Notes under the pieces: generated by a model
Databases searched by the model: none
Told to the model about the DNA's origin: nothing
Seen by the model: the letters and a program-made list of their open reading frames with translations, nothing else
In this document: positions 25,601-36,962 of the stretch, piece by piece
Layout: each line of letters opens with the position of its first letter
How positions within the stretch are numbered: position 1 is the first letter of the stretch
Made by a program: the position numbers and the translations under genes
From: Canna indica
Lineage: Eukaryota > Streptophyta > Magnoliopsida > Zingiberales > Cannaceae
NCBI GenBank assembly: GCA_034359265.1
Contig: CP136898.1
Span: forward strand, 4,280,501-4,344,500
Direction: 5' to 3'
Length of the DNA stretch: 64,000 bases

Positions 25601-27892
25601 ATAATACTGTGACAATAGACGGAATTAAGTAACCAAAGAAGTGTTCATCATTGTGCATATCATCAATCAAATTATGATTATTAGAATTTCAAGGGTCCTT
25701 GTTAGATGCATGCGTATAAATTCATACATTAGTTTGTCAAATTTTGTTTATTTCCCATTTTTTAATTAGTGCATTAAGAAGTAATATTGGGTTATTAGGT
25801 TAAAATCCAAAAGAGATGCACATTTCTTTATAAGAAGACAAAATAATTATTGAATGATCTAAATCAACTAAGAGAATCATGAAATTCAAGCATTTAATAA
25901 ATGCAATGTAAGTACTCCAAAATTGACAAAGTTGCAATTAGGCCTGGCCCACATGAAACAGTATCTCCAAGGAGCTTAAAATAAGAACAAAAACATGAAC
26001 AAATCAACATGGAAAAGAAATATTTAATGTGCAATGCAAAGGAAACAAGTGTTTGAGAATAAGGGCACCTCAATTTCATTTCTTTTAACAGTTTCAAGTG
26101 AGTCATCCCTGTAACCTGTAATGCCTTCATCAACGGATAAGAGGAAGAGATCTAAACCATAGTTGTGCCGGCAATTCAATTGTGACATGACATACGCAAG
26201 AACAGTTGAATCTGCACTTATTTTTTTTTCAAAAAAAAAAACATATCCACATGAGATAATTTTTAAGAAAGAAAAGATGGGCCTTGAGATGAGATGAATA
26301 TTGAACTTTTAAATTGGGATTTAATGCACAAAAGGTATGTAGCTCAGTAAAAAAAGAGTAGCCTTCATCATTGCTTAGTTCTGTGAAGCTTGCCCTAGCT
26401 TTCTAGTATACCATCAATAAGAAATGTAAACAAATGCAAGCTATTACAAAAATATCTTGCTAATGCAATCTTTCCTCATTTTTTTAAAAAAGTTAGAAGA
26501 AAAATGATGCACCACATCATCATTAATGAGAAAAACCATCATTACCTTTCCCTCCAGAAGCTGCAACTGCAACACGCTCACCAGGTCTAAATAGATTGTT
26601 GTCCACAATAACGCTATGTATCTCATCCTCAAAAACACTGTAGAAGCATTCCCTACAAATCTAAAAAACACTAATTAATTTTTTTATTGTTCTTCTAAGT
26701 ACTTTATCATATGTAATACTGAAAAATAATATGTGTTGAAGCAAAATGTAACCACTTCTTGTTCGAGCCACTGGGGGTTGGTCTGTGAGGTATTTATCAG
26801 GTCAGACAGGTCTTCAAACTTAAACACTCACTTCAGCGTGAAACTTACTGAAGATGCTTCTTTCTGAGTATATGCCTAACATTTTGATAATTCTACCCCA
26901 ATCTTACACATTGCTAATGTTGACTAGTGTTGAATTCCGTTTTGGTAATATCATTGATGTCAATTATCCACTAAAACATCCAAATCCAATCATCTCAGCT
27001 ACAACAACGATTCCATTGTTCAAAGTAACACACATAGGGAGATATCCAATTAACGAGAAACAACATAAGAACAAACTAGCCCATGAACATTGCATTTCAA
27101 CAAGTGGGGTTTTTACTATCTTACATTAAGTAAGATTTATTTGATTGGCATGTGCCGCATATCACTATAACTTATAGTCGAAACAAAATATTTTAACTTG
27201 TAAGAGGCAATGGAAATCCCACCAGCAGTACGACATCAGAAATGATCTAATCCCTCAGGACAAATTTGGAAGGTTTCCTTTTTTAGGAGAAGGGAACTCT
27301 GACCATCAGTCAATATAATAGCATTTTGGCTCATAAGTGTAAATGCACACAATTACATATTTGCTCATCTCTTTCTTCTCTGAGATAGCATATTTTTATC
27401 CCATGAAGATGACTTCAGCCCAGGAGTTGGGTTTCTGCACGAGCCATGCGTATTTCTCCCTTATGACTTACTAGGTCATGTGAGATCGCATCTTCCTGGT
27501 CATTTTCCTCGAAAGGAATGAATCTTGGTACAAATTTATCATACACTCCGAAGTCACCTACTTAACATATTGAACTTGGGAGCTCCTAAATATTATAAGT
27601 GTCAACACTACAAACCTGAACACTTGAATAGAATAAAAAGTTTTGCCTTTCTAACAACCATGGACCTCATGAATGACAGACATAAAAGTGCTCTCTTCCC
27701 GAAATAATTCCGCTCAGGAAACAATTCAGGATTCTCGTACACTAGCAATGCCATTAAAGTAAAAGGGCAGGGAAAGGGTGGTACCTGCTCCAGGGTTTTA
27801 GGTCGTTTGAGGGCGGCCTTCCTCTGGTTACAGATGGAGCAGAGGCGCCCCGTCGCTCTCCGCGGCCTCGCGCTCGCGTTGCCGTCCTCCAT
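19629..27892 (-). CDS. CTU1: Cytoplasmic tRNA 2-thiolation protein 1
   Basis: Ten exons (high to low): 27892-27785, 26660-26546, 26211-26069, 25252-25133, 24901-24789, 24708-24616, 24506-24466, 20954-20888, 20765-20654, 19805-19629 (TGA). All phases join, giving 362 residues; plant orthologues are about 355. Features: N-terminal [14 protein letters not shown] zinc-type motif; PP-loop ATPase motif SGGKDST across the exon 2/3 junction; [27 protein letters not shown] catalytic-cysteine region; [12 protein letters not shown]-terminal CVRCGY and CKAC pairs; end [12 protein letters not shown]1 (NCS6, ROL5) adenylates and thiolates wobble uridine 34 of cytosolic tRNA-Lys, -Glu and -Gln with CTU2 and URM1. 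The intron between exons 6 and 7 is U12-type AT-AC. The 3.5-kb intron between exons 7 and 8 holds a defective hAT element. The coding sequence is intact. Confidence 0.95.
21121..24035 (+). mobile_element. Defective BED/hAT-family transposon inside a CTU1 intron
   Basis: Termini CATGGTTTCAAATACCG and (reverse complement of right end) CATGGTTTAAAATACCG form inverted repeats. The flanks ATATCAGA (21113-21120) and ATATCAGG (24036-24043) are an 8-bp duplication with one change. Subterminal CCGGTA motifs are abundant, including a ten-base TACCGGTACA tandem near 23980-24018. Length 2915 bp. It lies wholly within the intron 20955-24465, sense to itself and antisense to CTU1. Confidence 0.9.
21441..23649 (+). 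pseudogene. hAT transposase pseudogene (BED finger plus dimerisation domain)
   Basis: The ATG at 21441 is preceded by a TATA box (GTTATATAAAGCC, 21311) and a CT-rich leader. The frame meets TAA at 21450 and TAG at 21474. It then encodes a BED zinc finger: [25 protein letters not shown]. After about 22150 the frame is lost, and the central catalytic region (DUF659/RNase H-like) is absent. Recognisable hAT C-terminal dimerisation sequence returns at about 22690-22845 ([20 protein letters not shown]). It continues one frame over ([12 protein letters not shown]) into a Lys/Gly- and acidic-rich tail ending at 23649. Two stops, at least two frameshifts and the missing catalytic core make it inactive. 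Confidence 0.85.
24507..24615 (-). other. U12-type AT-AC intron of CTU1 (109 nt)
   Basis: The donor is ATATCCTTT, a perfect U12 5' site. The branch region TACCTTAAC ends 10 nt before the acceptor, and the intron ends ...GTGTAAC. Splicing here yields [17 protein letters not shown], the conserved family sequence, in frame. No GT-AG pair in the interval restores it; the only options add foreign residues or lose the frame. Confidence 0.9.
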
Positions 27893-28888
27893 GGGAGTCG
27901 ATTCGGAAGGCTCTGCGAGATTGCAATTCGAGCAGGGCAGAGAATTGGGACGGACGTCGATAGTGGAACGAGAAGCCTACACAGATTTAGGCGGGTTTTG
28001 GAGGAAAAATGACTTCGCCCGGTTCTTTCGGATTATATGTCTTACAAAATCCAAACCCGATACCCGAAGATTAAGTTGAAGAAATGTTTGCTCCATAAGA
28101 ATTTATCGTCCAATTTTTTTGAGATCCAGTCAGCACTCGCATCTACAATTTATATACTATATTAGGTAAATTAAATATATACCTCCTCTAACTAGGATTA
28201 GGTTCGTGTACATGACTTATTTCTATATTGGCTCCTCGTCATTTGTTATCGTAAAATGATTATTTAATTAAAATTTTATCATATATTCTTTATTTCAAAA
28301 AAATTATCGGGATATGACATAATTTTGTATTTTATTTTTTAAAAGATATAAATAGTTTTGAAGGATTCAGTTAACAATTTTTTCGAACTTTTATCTGTCC
28401 TTTCAAAAAGAATAAATCTAATAGCTCTTAGGCTTAAAAGCACACAAGAAAGTGGCAAGTAAAAGATGATGCCCTATCAAGAGATCAATAAATTATAATA
28501 TAATAATCATTCTGTGAAAATGATAATATTTTTTACTTTTCAACTTTTTACTACTTTATAGATTTGTTGAGTATATAAAAACTGAATTACTAGTTAACTA
28601 AACACACTTGCCAATACACATTGGAGAAGTATCTGAATGCTTAATCAATGAAAATCTTCCAACTTCCAAGTCAAGCAGTTTCTAATCAAATATCCATATA
28701 CATAGTATTATTCAGACCAACCTAATGGCATTAATAGTCAGCTGAAGATGGACAAAAATTTACTCTCAGTTTTTCTATTCAGAAAGCACAGAGAATATTT
28801 CAGATGAATAGAATCTTAATCTCAATTCTATTGTTGAGAAAGTACATACAATAGAGGTTCAGCTGAATAATACGAAACGGCAACACTC
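27893..28888. other. Intergenic: CTU1 promoter side and bL20 3' flank
   Basis: 27893-28030 is GC-richer and is the CTU1 5' leader/promoter; a diverged copy of it lies near 32634-32860. The rest is AT-rich. I see no gene. Confidence 0.5.
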
Positions 28889-31751
28889 TCATGCAACAAT
28901 GGAAGAACTATCATTTTTAACAGCTTTGTTTCCTGGAAATGCTTTGCGGGAAACGTCAACAAGTGCCTTGAAACTATATGGTTCATGCATTGACAACTCT
29001 GATAGCACTTTCCTGTTCAATTGGATATTCTCCTTCATCAAGCCATGCATAAAGTTTCCATAATTCACCTGGCAAAAACAAAAAATACAATGAATATTGT
29101 TTTTGGTAATGAATCTGCAGTGAAGTAGATCAAATTAGTAATTTAATTGGCATATGGATGCAAAGATCCATAGTGCTAAGTCAAGGTCCATAAGTTTCAA
29201 ATAGGGTAAATTACATTGACCTCCCCTGAGGTTTAGTGAAATTACACTGACCTCCCCTCTATTTATCCAAATTACAATCACCTCCCCTAAGTAATTTTTT
29301 TTTAGGGGAGGTTTGTGTAATATTTTACAAAACTCATGAGATATTTGTGTAATCTTATTTCGTTATAGGGGAGATTTGTGTAATCTTTTACAAAACTCAA
29401 GGGGGTTACAAGATAAAATTACAAATAGAGGGAAGGTCGGTGTAATTTCATTAAACCTCAGGGGAGGTCAGTGTAATTACCCTTTCAAATATGACGAGCA
29501 TGTGTTAGTTTTTTTCAAAGGTGAGATTTGCATTACTCAGTGGTTTAAATATACAAACATGATAGCATCCATATCACCTTGCGATATAACTTCTAAAACA
29601 TGACCTTCAATTAAAGCCACATAAGTCAACCTCGTGCTTCCAATACCAATGTGAAACTCAAGCTTCGGGATTAAGTACTCTCTCATTATTTTTACATGAT
29701 AGTTCCACATTTTGTTGGCTTGATATGACTACGTAGCTTCAAACCAAAAATTGAGTCTACCTGTTAGAAAATTTAACATTTGTTATTTTGACTTGTGTTG
29801 GCATATGTTTCTTTTTACTTAAGTTGGATAAATTTGTCTTTTGTTCCTTTTGTATGTTGTACCTCTTATCTCTCATATATATTGGAGAGCCTACCAATGA
29901 AATTTTATCTCACAACACTACCTAAGAGGAAAGATCTCAAACAGATAAAACAAAACAGCACTGTGCAAAATCTGCCGATGAATAGAGCATTTTCTAACCA
30001 ATAATTTCTGGGGTTCAATATCCCTAACAAGATCCGAACAGCACATCCTATGAGGTAGTACATTACTACATTCAATTGAAACTAGACAATCAGCTACATA
30101 GATGTGAAAGACATTGGTAGCTTAAAGTTGAAAATCTTGGCATTTGATCTAGGAAAAGGATAACTACTAATTGGAGGCTTGCATTGTTCAAAAACACATA
30201 AGATCAGTCAACATCTCTCGAGAAAGAACCATTAGAGGTCAGAATTTACTGTACCATGGACATGTCTAAAATTACAAGTGTTATAATTGAAAACAGCTAG
30301 ATCCAATCAACCAGTGAGACTATTTAGAGAAAGTATCATTAGAGGTCAGAGAATGGTACCATGGACACTTCTAAAATTACAAGTGTTATAATTGAAAACA
30401 GCTACAGCCAATCAACCACTGAGAGTATTTAGAGAAATCTAACAGTATGAGATTTTTCTTCTATTCTTTTTAGTATAGAGATGATCCTCACTACAAATAA
30501 GGTATATAGAAGAGCAGTTGCAAAAATAAGATGAAACAAATCACATGTAATAATATATGTAGTAAGCAATTCAACAAGTCGGAGAAAAGAATGCAACATT
30601 CATAGATTCCCTCTTGGTAGTGTAAATTTTCAACTTTCAAGTCTTTCCCTGCTTCACTACATTCTTTCTTTTTTATTTATTGAACAAGAAAAACTATCTA
30701 GATATAATACGAGGGCACAAGTCATGCTCAGCCATATATTTTGTAGACTCCCATTATATCTATTTCATTGCAAAATCCATTGTGTTAGAGCTTAGATCCA
30801 TTACATCTAATTTTATTGTGAGTGGTATGGATATGTACTATATTAGATATTTGTGGTTGTTAAAGGTGGAGATTAAACAATTATCTGTCAGATTGTGAAA
30901 GCAATATAGTACATACCACTTTTAAACTGGTATTACTGTTATCTCTGATTATGCTAATTGCCTGTCTAGCCCATCAGTATATGGAGTGGGTTTAGAGATC
31001 TAGAAAAGTCAAGCTGAAGCATGATTTATTAAGGTTAAGTTAAACATATTGATGTCACTTTGGGTTAGAATGCCAGTGTAACAAATATGCGCAATTAATG
31101 AAGAGCGTGGGATTTTCAAACCGCTTACAACCATCTCACTGAGAGAGTAGTAAGCACAAGCACCCTGTCTACAACCTAATATCCTCTGCCTCTCCCATTT
31201 TCTCTCTAACTTTTTTGGCCTACAGTTCATACAGTCACTAGTTTGACACAATGACACTACTTAGGAGTACTGCAAATGCAGTACTCTCTGTTGGCGCTTT
31301 GCAGTTGGAAGAATGTAAACAAAACAAAAAAATTGTTTCATTCAACACCATACTCTTCAAAGATCTTATTAGAAGATCAGTATGATACTAGTTAAAAAAG
31401 TCATGTAAGGGCGACAAGCTTGAAGTGCTTAAAATTTGAAGATGCATGACTAAGAGCATGGGGGTGCTAAAATCAAAATTTCTAGCTGGTTCACCAAGTG
31501 TGCGAGCAATACGAATTTTGAATTATCTATATTTTGACCGTCAGTAAAAGCAAACAATAACATACCCCATGTAGCCGTGTACCAGCATTGATGCGCTCAA
31601 TCCAGAGAGACCTCATATCCCTCTTCTTGTTGCGTCGATCCCTGTAGGAGTACTGCAGCGCTTTCTCCACCCTTTCCCGAGCTATCCTGATGCAGTTTTT
31701 TGCCCTCCCCCTGAATCCCTTTGCCAGCTTAAAAATCTTGTCCTTGTTCAT
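28889..31751 (-). CDS. Ribosomal protein bL20, probably mitochondrial
   Basis: Two exons, 31751-31566 and 29068-28889 (TGA), encode 121 residues. The N-terminal half ([20 protein letters not shown], then [17 protein letters not shown] and WIERINAG) is classic L20, which binds 23S-type rRNA and helps large-subunit assembly. The second half gives [28 protein letters not shown], then AFPGNK. In plants the plastid L20 is normally plastid-encoded and the nuclear gene of this type is mitochondrial; that assignment is by family knowledge. There is no obvious cleavable presequence. The 2.5-kb intron contains a foldback MITE and a small tandem duplication. A 5' UTR intron (about 31935 to 31767) is possible, from GTAAGA and AAAGTAG sites. 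Confidence 0.93.
29204..29482. mobile_element. Foldback MITE, Mutator-like (279 bp)
   Basis: Long imperfect inverted arms: both ends read GGGTAA(A)TTACA inward and continue with TGACCTCCCCTGAGGTTTA. The flanking direct repeat TTTCAAATA (29195-29203, 29483-29491) is a perfect 9 bp, as for MULEs. It is non-coding, in the bL20 intron. A diverged sister copy surrounds the CACTA element at 50476-59933. Confidence 0.9.
30221..30434. repeat. Two-copy tandem duplication (about 106 bp) in the bL20 intron
   Basis: Both copies contain CATTAGAGGTCAGA, then TACCATGGACA and AAATTACAAGTGTTATAATTG. The second starts at about 30327. They are slightly diverged. Confidence 0.85.
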
Positions 31752-32132
31752 CGTGCCCCTGACCTACTTTCTTCTTATTTTTTCCTTGTCCAATTAATAA
31801 CCTCCCCAACTCTGAAACCATAACAAGTTCTCAACTCACTGATTCCGGTCCATAGGGGCCAAGAAGAAGGAGAAGGAGAATATCGCAGATTATAAAGATC
31901 AAAGTTTGAACATCGATGGAGAAATCTTACAAGAACCGTGGACGGGGACGTTGCGCTCGGTTGCGGCGGCAGCGGCGAGGATTGGGGTTTAGAGAGACGG
32001 CTGAGTGGCTGACGACTAATGAGACGAGCCGCGAGAGCGGGTGAGAAGGGGTTCGGAAAACGGGTTAATGGGGTTTGTTATTGTCGCGACCGTAACGGAT
32101 CGGGTTTAATCAATCGAGATCTTATATGTTAC
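31752..32132. other. bL20 5' leader and promoter region
   Basis: Moderately GC-rich between 31930 and 32060, consistent with a leader and promoter on the minus strand. No separate gene is seen. Confidence 0.4.
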
Positions 32133-32860
32133 TGATCAAGAAAGGATAGTACTTGCTCTAGGGTTTTAAGTAGGCGGGTAATTTTATCCACCATATTTGT
32201 GTAAAAGACGCATCTACATGACATCTGATTTGTTTTCGGATCGTAAAAGTAGATATGAATGCGGATATAATTTTAGACACGAATGCATATCAGATGTGAA
32301 TGTGATGGTATATTGCATCCGTACAATATATATAATTACAATAATACTCTAATAAATTATAATACATACAATATATTATACGTTTATCTATTTTGTAAGT
32401 TTTTTATAGTATTAAGTGATTAATCAACATATTGTTCATTTCATAGTATTTTTGTGATTTTTTTACTAATTTGTATTAAAAAGTTTTTATATGTTTTGTT
32501 AAATTAGTTTATAAAATGTGGTTCAGATACGACTATGGGTGCAGATATATAGATGTTAAATATATGCAGCGTTGATGCATTTATGATGTAATGTTCACAC
32601 TATATCTAATTCTTTGACATCCCTACTTTTAGGTAGGCAATCTTCCTTTGGTTATATGAGCAAAGCCAGTGAGCCACCTATTATTATACTTGGTCTCGCA
32701 CTCACATTGCATTCCTTTTGTGGGAATTGATTTGGAAGGCTCCACGGGATGGCTTGTCGCAACAATTCAAGCAAGGAGGCGAATTGGGATAGAGAGTAAC
32801 TATGACGATATTGGAACGAGAAGTCTACATGATTTTGGATCAAGTTTGGGGGATATGACG
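32133..32860 (-). pseudogene. Decayed duplicate of the CTU1 5' end
   Basis: 32133-32170 (GTACTTGCTCTAGGGTTTTA) matches CTU1 exon 1/intron 1 at 27781 on. 32634-32860 matches the exon 1 and upstream sequence (CTTCCTTTGGTTA; GGGAATTGATTTGGAAGGCTC; TGGAACGAGAAG.CTACA), in the same orientation and order. No open exon remains. A hAT MITE splits it. The bL20 gene lies between the copy and its source. Confidence 0.75.
32171..32625. mobile_element. hAT-type MITE splitting the CTU1 5' copy
   Basis: The right end read inward is TAGGGATGTCAAAG and the left end is TAGGCGGGTAA. The flanks GTTTTAAG (32163-32170) and CTTTTAGG (32626-32633) each differ by one base from GTTTTAGG in the intact CTU1 copy. That supports an 8-bp target duplication. 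Non-coding. Confidence 0.7.
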
Positions 32861-33467
32861 ATATAAAGTAACTGCGCTCCAACTCATGAGCCGGACCCAA
32901 ATAAAACCAGCTACAACTCAGTCCAGGGTTCCACCCGATCAAACTAGGATATTAACATCTTGCATTTATCACCAAGGACTCGACAATAATAAATATGTGA
33001 TTTGTGAGATGGGAATTGACCTATTCAAGGCATATTCCCACGAAATTTCAAGAGACATACTTGCCGAGTACCCAGACATGTCTCATAAAAACATACATGA
33101 TGCATAATAAGGTATACTATTTGTTCCAATTCCATACACACCATATGGAATTCCCTCTTGCTTGAGCGTCGGAGTATCTTTGCAGGTTACTACTGAAACT
33201 GCAGCGCGGAGGCTTGTAGCACCCCCGACTTCGGGCGAGAACATTAAGTTTTTGGGAAAGTTGATCATCCAATCAAATTTAACGTTCTCCACGATTCATA
33301 ACTTCGTTTTACATATTTAAGTTTCAAACATTTAAAAGAAATATTAAATTATAATAATATACGTACATCAAATTACCCTCAATGAAAAGCATCGAATGCT
33401 CTCATTATTAAGCACCTGATCACAAGAGTCATGTGGCATAATGAGAAATCTACTTTTCCCCATTTTC

Positions 33468-33630
33468 ATTTCATATAACCTGGTAATTCCTTGCCTTGCT
33501 TTTGTACAAACGCCAATTTCAGAATATAATTCTGGAATGTTACATTATATTGTATTACGTTACCAATTTCATATAACCTAGTGGTTCCTCTTTCCTTGCT
33601 TTTATGAAAACACCAATTTCAGAATAGAAA
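33468..33630. repeat. Two-copy duplication, about 98-bp spacing
   Basis: CATTTCATATAACCT..T, TTCCTTGCTTTT and CACCAATTTCAGAATA (first copy CGCCAATTTCAGAATA) recur with intervening unrelated sequence. Confidence 0.7.
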
Positions 33631-33835
33631 TGAAAATTAGGCTGCTGGGAATGTGGGTTTCTTACATGCTTGAGTAATGGATGATGTCTACTTATAGGCT
33701 AGAGATTCTTGTAGATGACAGTATATTGATATCTTCACAACTGTGTTAGATAGCGCAAATCCATGTGCTTATAGAACAAGGAGAAAGCCTTGAACATGGC
33801 ATGTTTGGATTTTGATATATATGAGATTGCATTGT

Positions 33836-34098
33836 CATGGTCTGAAATGTTTGAGCAGTCAGCAGTGAGTTCTCCTTTCTAGCAATCAAACAACCTATCC
33901 ACATGTTGGTGTAATCAAAAGAAATCTCAAATCATGGTGTGAGATGTTTGAGTGGTTAGCAGTGAGTTAGCAGTCTGTAGCAATCAATTAGCCTATACCG
34001 ACATGTCGGTCCGTCTCTAGAAATCTCAAATTGTGATGTGAGATGTTTTAGTGGTTAGCAATATATCAAACAACCTATTGGCATGTTGGTCCAGTCTA
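33836..34098. repeat. Three diverged tandem units, about 70-100 bp
   Basis: Each unit holds a TG.GATGTTT.AG.GGTTAGCA-like start, a CAATCAA..A.CCTAT..ACATGTTGGT middle and AGAAATCTCAAAT at the junction. The third is shortened. Confidence 0.7.
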
Positions 34099-34928
34099 TT
34101 AACATTTCAATAGATGTATCTTGTAGAATTTTGAATGCTACTTGCAATAGCAGTATTGAGCTCTTGCCTTTTTGCTGGAAGAAACTGTTTTTTTAGTAGA
34201 AACATATCTGTTACTCTCCTAAAAGGGGCTTATGTTATGTGACTTACGTCGATAGTTTTTTCAGTTGTTACATAATTGTTGTAGTTCATCATAAAGCAAG
34301 AAGCTTTTTACTGATGCAATTACCAGAGATTTCTTTCAGCTATAATCTGGAAGGTCCACCTGCATGTGATCCTACCTCCCTTCATTGTGTCTTTTTCATT
34401 TCCTTTATTCTTCTTCTTCTTTAAAAAGAATAGTTTATACATATTTAAGCATATCAAAAAAATTGTCATTTATGCTGCATCATAGCACTTGCTTCATGGC
34501 TTTATGGCTTTGTTTCATATGTTCCTATGGAGCTCTACAGACCCATGTGTTCATTAGTTATGGATATACTTGATATTATCATGAAACTTACTCTTTTCCG
34601 GTAGATCTTTTCGGTACAGCTTAAAATGATTAATTATTTTCAGTTTGAGAGATTAACCATCATGAGATGGAAAACTTATTTATTAGATAATTTCAATTTC
34701 TCTAGATAACATTCTTTTGAACACAACTTCATGTTTGAAGTATTGCTGCAACAGAAAAGGACAGGAATTGAGCACTGATCTGCAGAAAATGCACGAAAGC
34801 AGAAGCTAATTTGTGTATTTAATGATCAAATTTATTAATTTCTTCCACAAACAAGAATTGGACATCCATTTGCAATGTCACAAATTCTCAAGTATACATA
34901 ATTAGTATCTCCAACTCGATGAGGGTGA

Positions 34929-35366
34929 TCAGAAGACTAATTGCTGACTATGTTCCACACTGCGCATTGCAGATTTTGAGCAATGCCTCATAAAACCAGA
35001 GATCAGCATCTCCCTCTCCGCGTCTTCGGAGCCTCTTCTCTTGAGCAAAGACAAGACATACTCCAAGAACACAGCATCACAAGGCAATAAGATAGGCCCA
35101 TCACCAGAGAACCCGAACTCTTCTTCTGCCAGTCTTAGGAGCTCTTGGAACACCCCACTGTTGAGGAATGCCAAGGGAACCATGAACCTCTTCCCTTCAG
35201 ATGAGTACACCACAAAATGGCCTCTGTCTGCAACCAGTGTGTTTTTTGCAGTGACCTGATCTGGAGAGGCATCCTTGTTAATCATCCATGTGATTCTTTT
35301 CCTCCCCAAGGTTGCCCTCTTCTGCCACTTCCTTGCCATCTCAAGGAGTCTCTTTGGGGTAAGCAT
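34929..35366 (-). CDS. SAUR-family auxin-responsive protein
   Basis: Single-exon, 145 residues, as usual for SAURs. The N-terminus is MLTPKRLLEMARKWQKRA. The core is GHFVVYSSEGKRFMVPLAFL, then FQELLRLAEEEFGF, then PILLPCDAVFLEYV, which is the conserved SAUR domain (residues about 45-115). The tail EREMLISGFMRHCS resembles the ARG7/SAUR36-like clade. SAURs are short-lived proteins that promote cell expansion by inhibiting PP2C.D phosphatases and so activating plasma-membrane proton pumps (family knowledge). The start is supported by a TATA-like site about 75 bp upstream. Confidence 0.93.
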   Translation of the reverse strand: MLTPKRLLEMARKWQKRATLGRKRITWMINKDASPDQVTAKNTLVADRGHFVVYSSEGKRFMVPLAFLNSGVFQELLRLAEEEFGFSGDGPILLPCDAVFLEYVLSLLKRRGSEDAEREMLISGFMRHCSKSAMRSVEHSQQLVF

Positions 35367-35436
35367 GGCTTGTTGACTGGCTTAAAGCACAAGATGAGGA
35401 TGTGAGTAACTTGACAACAGGAGGCATTGAGGCCTT

Positions 35437-35447
35437 CTACTTATAAG
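35437..35447 (-). promoter_or_regulatory. Probable TATA box of the SAUR gene
   Basis: The minus strand reads CTTATAAGTAG about 75 bp before the ATG, a normal distance for a short leader. Confidence 0.5.
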
Positions 35448-36088
35448 CTGAAGAAGAGAGTCATGGAAAGATATCCTCCTGATGAGGGTTGAGATACAGC
35501 AGCAGAGCCATATGACAAGTGTACTCCATGTCTAGATTAGGATGTGAAGTTGCCTTGTCATGGTCTACCTCAAATTGGTGGGTGCTTGGAGATTCAAAAC
35601 ATGTAGGGTATCCTTTGACCCTCCTCTTATTCCCTTTTTATTTTAGGAAAAGGGAGGGAAGCTAGTCTCACCCCAAATTTATTAAGAACTAAAAAGTAGA
35701 ACTGTGAAGAGTTTGATGAACACAAGTTCATGTTGCCATGTAGATAGATATTCTCAGAGTTACATTGGTCGGTTGCAAAGCTGCACCATCATGATTGGTA
35801 CAGATTAGGTACTTGTCGAATTCGTTTATGTATGAGCTCAAATTCTCAAATTCAATTAGGGCTTATTTAGCTGGATAAAAAAACAAGCTTATTTATGAGG
35901 ATTAACGGATATGTGATAATCTGGGGAGGCTTGATAAGTTACTATGTGAATATATACTTAGTTTACTTTCCAAACTGAATCTGTCAAGCTAAGTAAAAAT
36001 TCTTATAGAGCCATGCAAATGAGTGAACTTAAAACAGAATTTGTTCTAGTGAAGTTCTAGGTTCACTCCTATGAGGGAATACCTAGAC
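35448..36088. other. SAUR upstream region
   Basis: No gene. I see no TGTCTC/GAGACA auxin-response element close to the TATA box. Confidence 0.35.
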
Positions 36089-36954
36089 TCAGCGGCGGAT
36101 GCACATTAGTTCCCATGCAATCACGTGAATGCACTAAGATTTGAATACATTATTAAGATTTGAGTACTTTCAAATCAGATGGACCAAAATAACTCAAGTA
36201 TAACAACTAGATAAGCTGTTAGGAACTAGAAAAAGAGATGCCACCCAGGTAGCTAGGGATACCATTCAAAGAGTAGAATTCAGAAAAATCTTCATCTACC
36301 AAAGTACTCCCTCATTAATTGTTGCATTCCTAGAATCAAGAATCAAACTAATATTCCAGTTTACAACATGAATTCATTCAAGAATAGAAGTTCTACAAAT
36401 CACAATGGGATACAAATCACAACCCAAATATTAAGTTCATTCTGACAACTAACTCCACACTTATACATGTACTCCCAAATTTCCACATTGTCTAAAAACT
36501 ACAATAGATAAATGAGTAACACAAACGGTATCCCAAATATGATCACCTTCGGTAATCACTAGAGGAAGACTATGATCCGGAGAATCCAAACCAAAGGGGT
36601 GATTTCCATACAGATGAATTGAAACAACTAATAGCATGAGAGAATAAACTCTTGTCGAACACAAATAGCCGAACCCAACCCCTATCTAGAATGCAACATA
36701 ACTCCTAATCAAAACTAAATTTAGGCCTATCAACCACGTAAATAGAGTTAAATTAACTAGTCAAATTAAAATAATCATGCATTTAGTACTAAAAAATTTA
36801 TCTATTTTTTTTAAGATTTAGAATCTAATTTTTTGTAATCTCTATTTTTTAACTATCATGGAGGTTGACGGTTGTTCGACTATTTTTTAATTTTTTTTCT
36901 TTTATTATTTTTTTAAAATAACTGCACTACTCAAAAATCCTAAATCCGCCGCCG
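36089..36954. mobile_element. Degenerate hAT-like element
   Basis: The left end is TCAGCGGCGGATGC and the right end, reverse complemented, is CGGCGGCGGATTTAGG, resembling common plant hAT termini. The flanks ACCTAGAC (36081-36088) and ACCCAGAG (36955-36962) agree at 6 of 8 positions. No intact ORF. Confidence 0.4.
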
Positions 36955-36962
36955 ACCCAGAG

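Larger units (their letters stand above)
32861..34928. other. Intergenic, SAUR 3' side
   Basis: No gene. 33150-33245 (GAGCGTCGGAGTATCTTTGCAG and following) is reminiscent of degraded LTR-retrotransposon sequence, but no LTR pair is visible. Two sets of diverged tandem repeats lie at 33468-33630 and 33836-34098. Confidence 0.4.

Noticed and set aside
33150..33245. Possible LTR-retrotransposon remnant
   Set aside because: No LTR pair, primer-binding site or coding region found.
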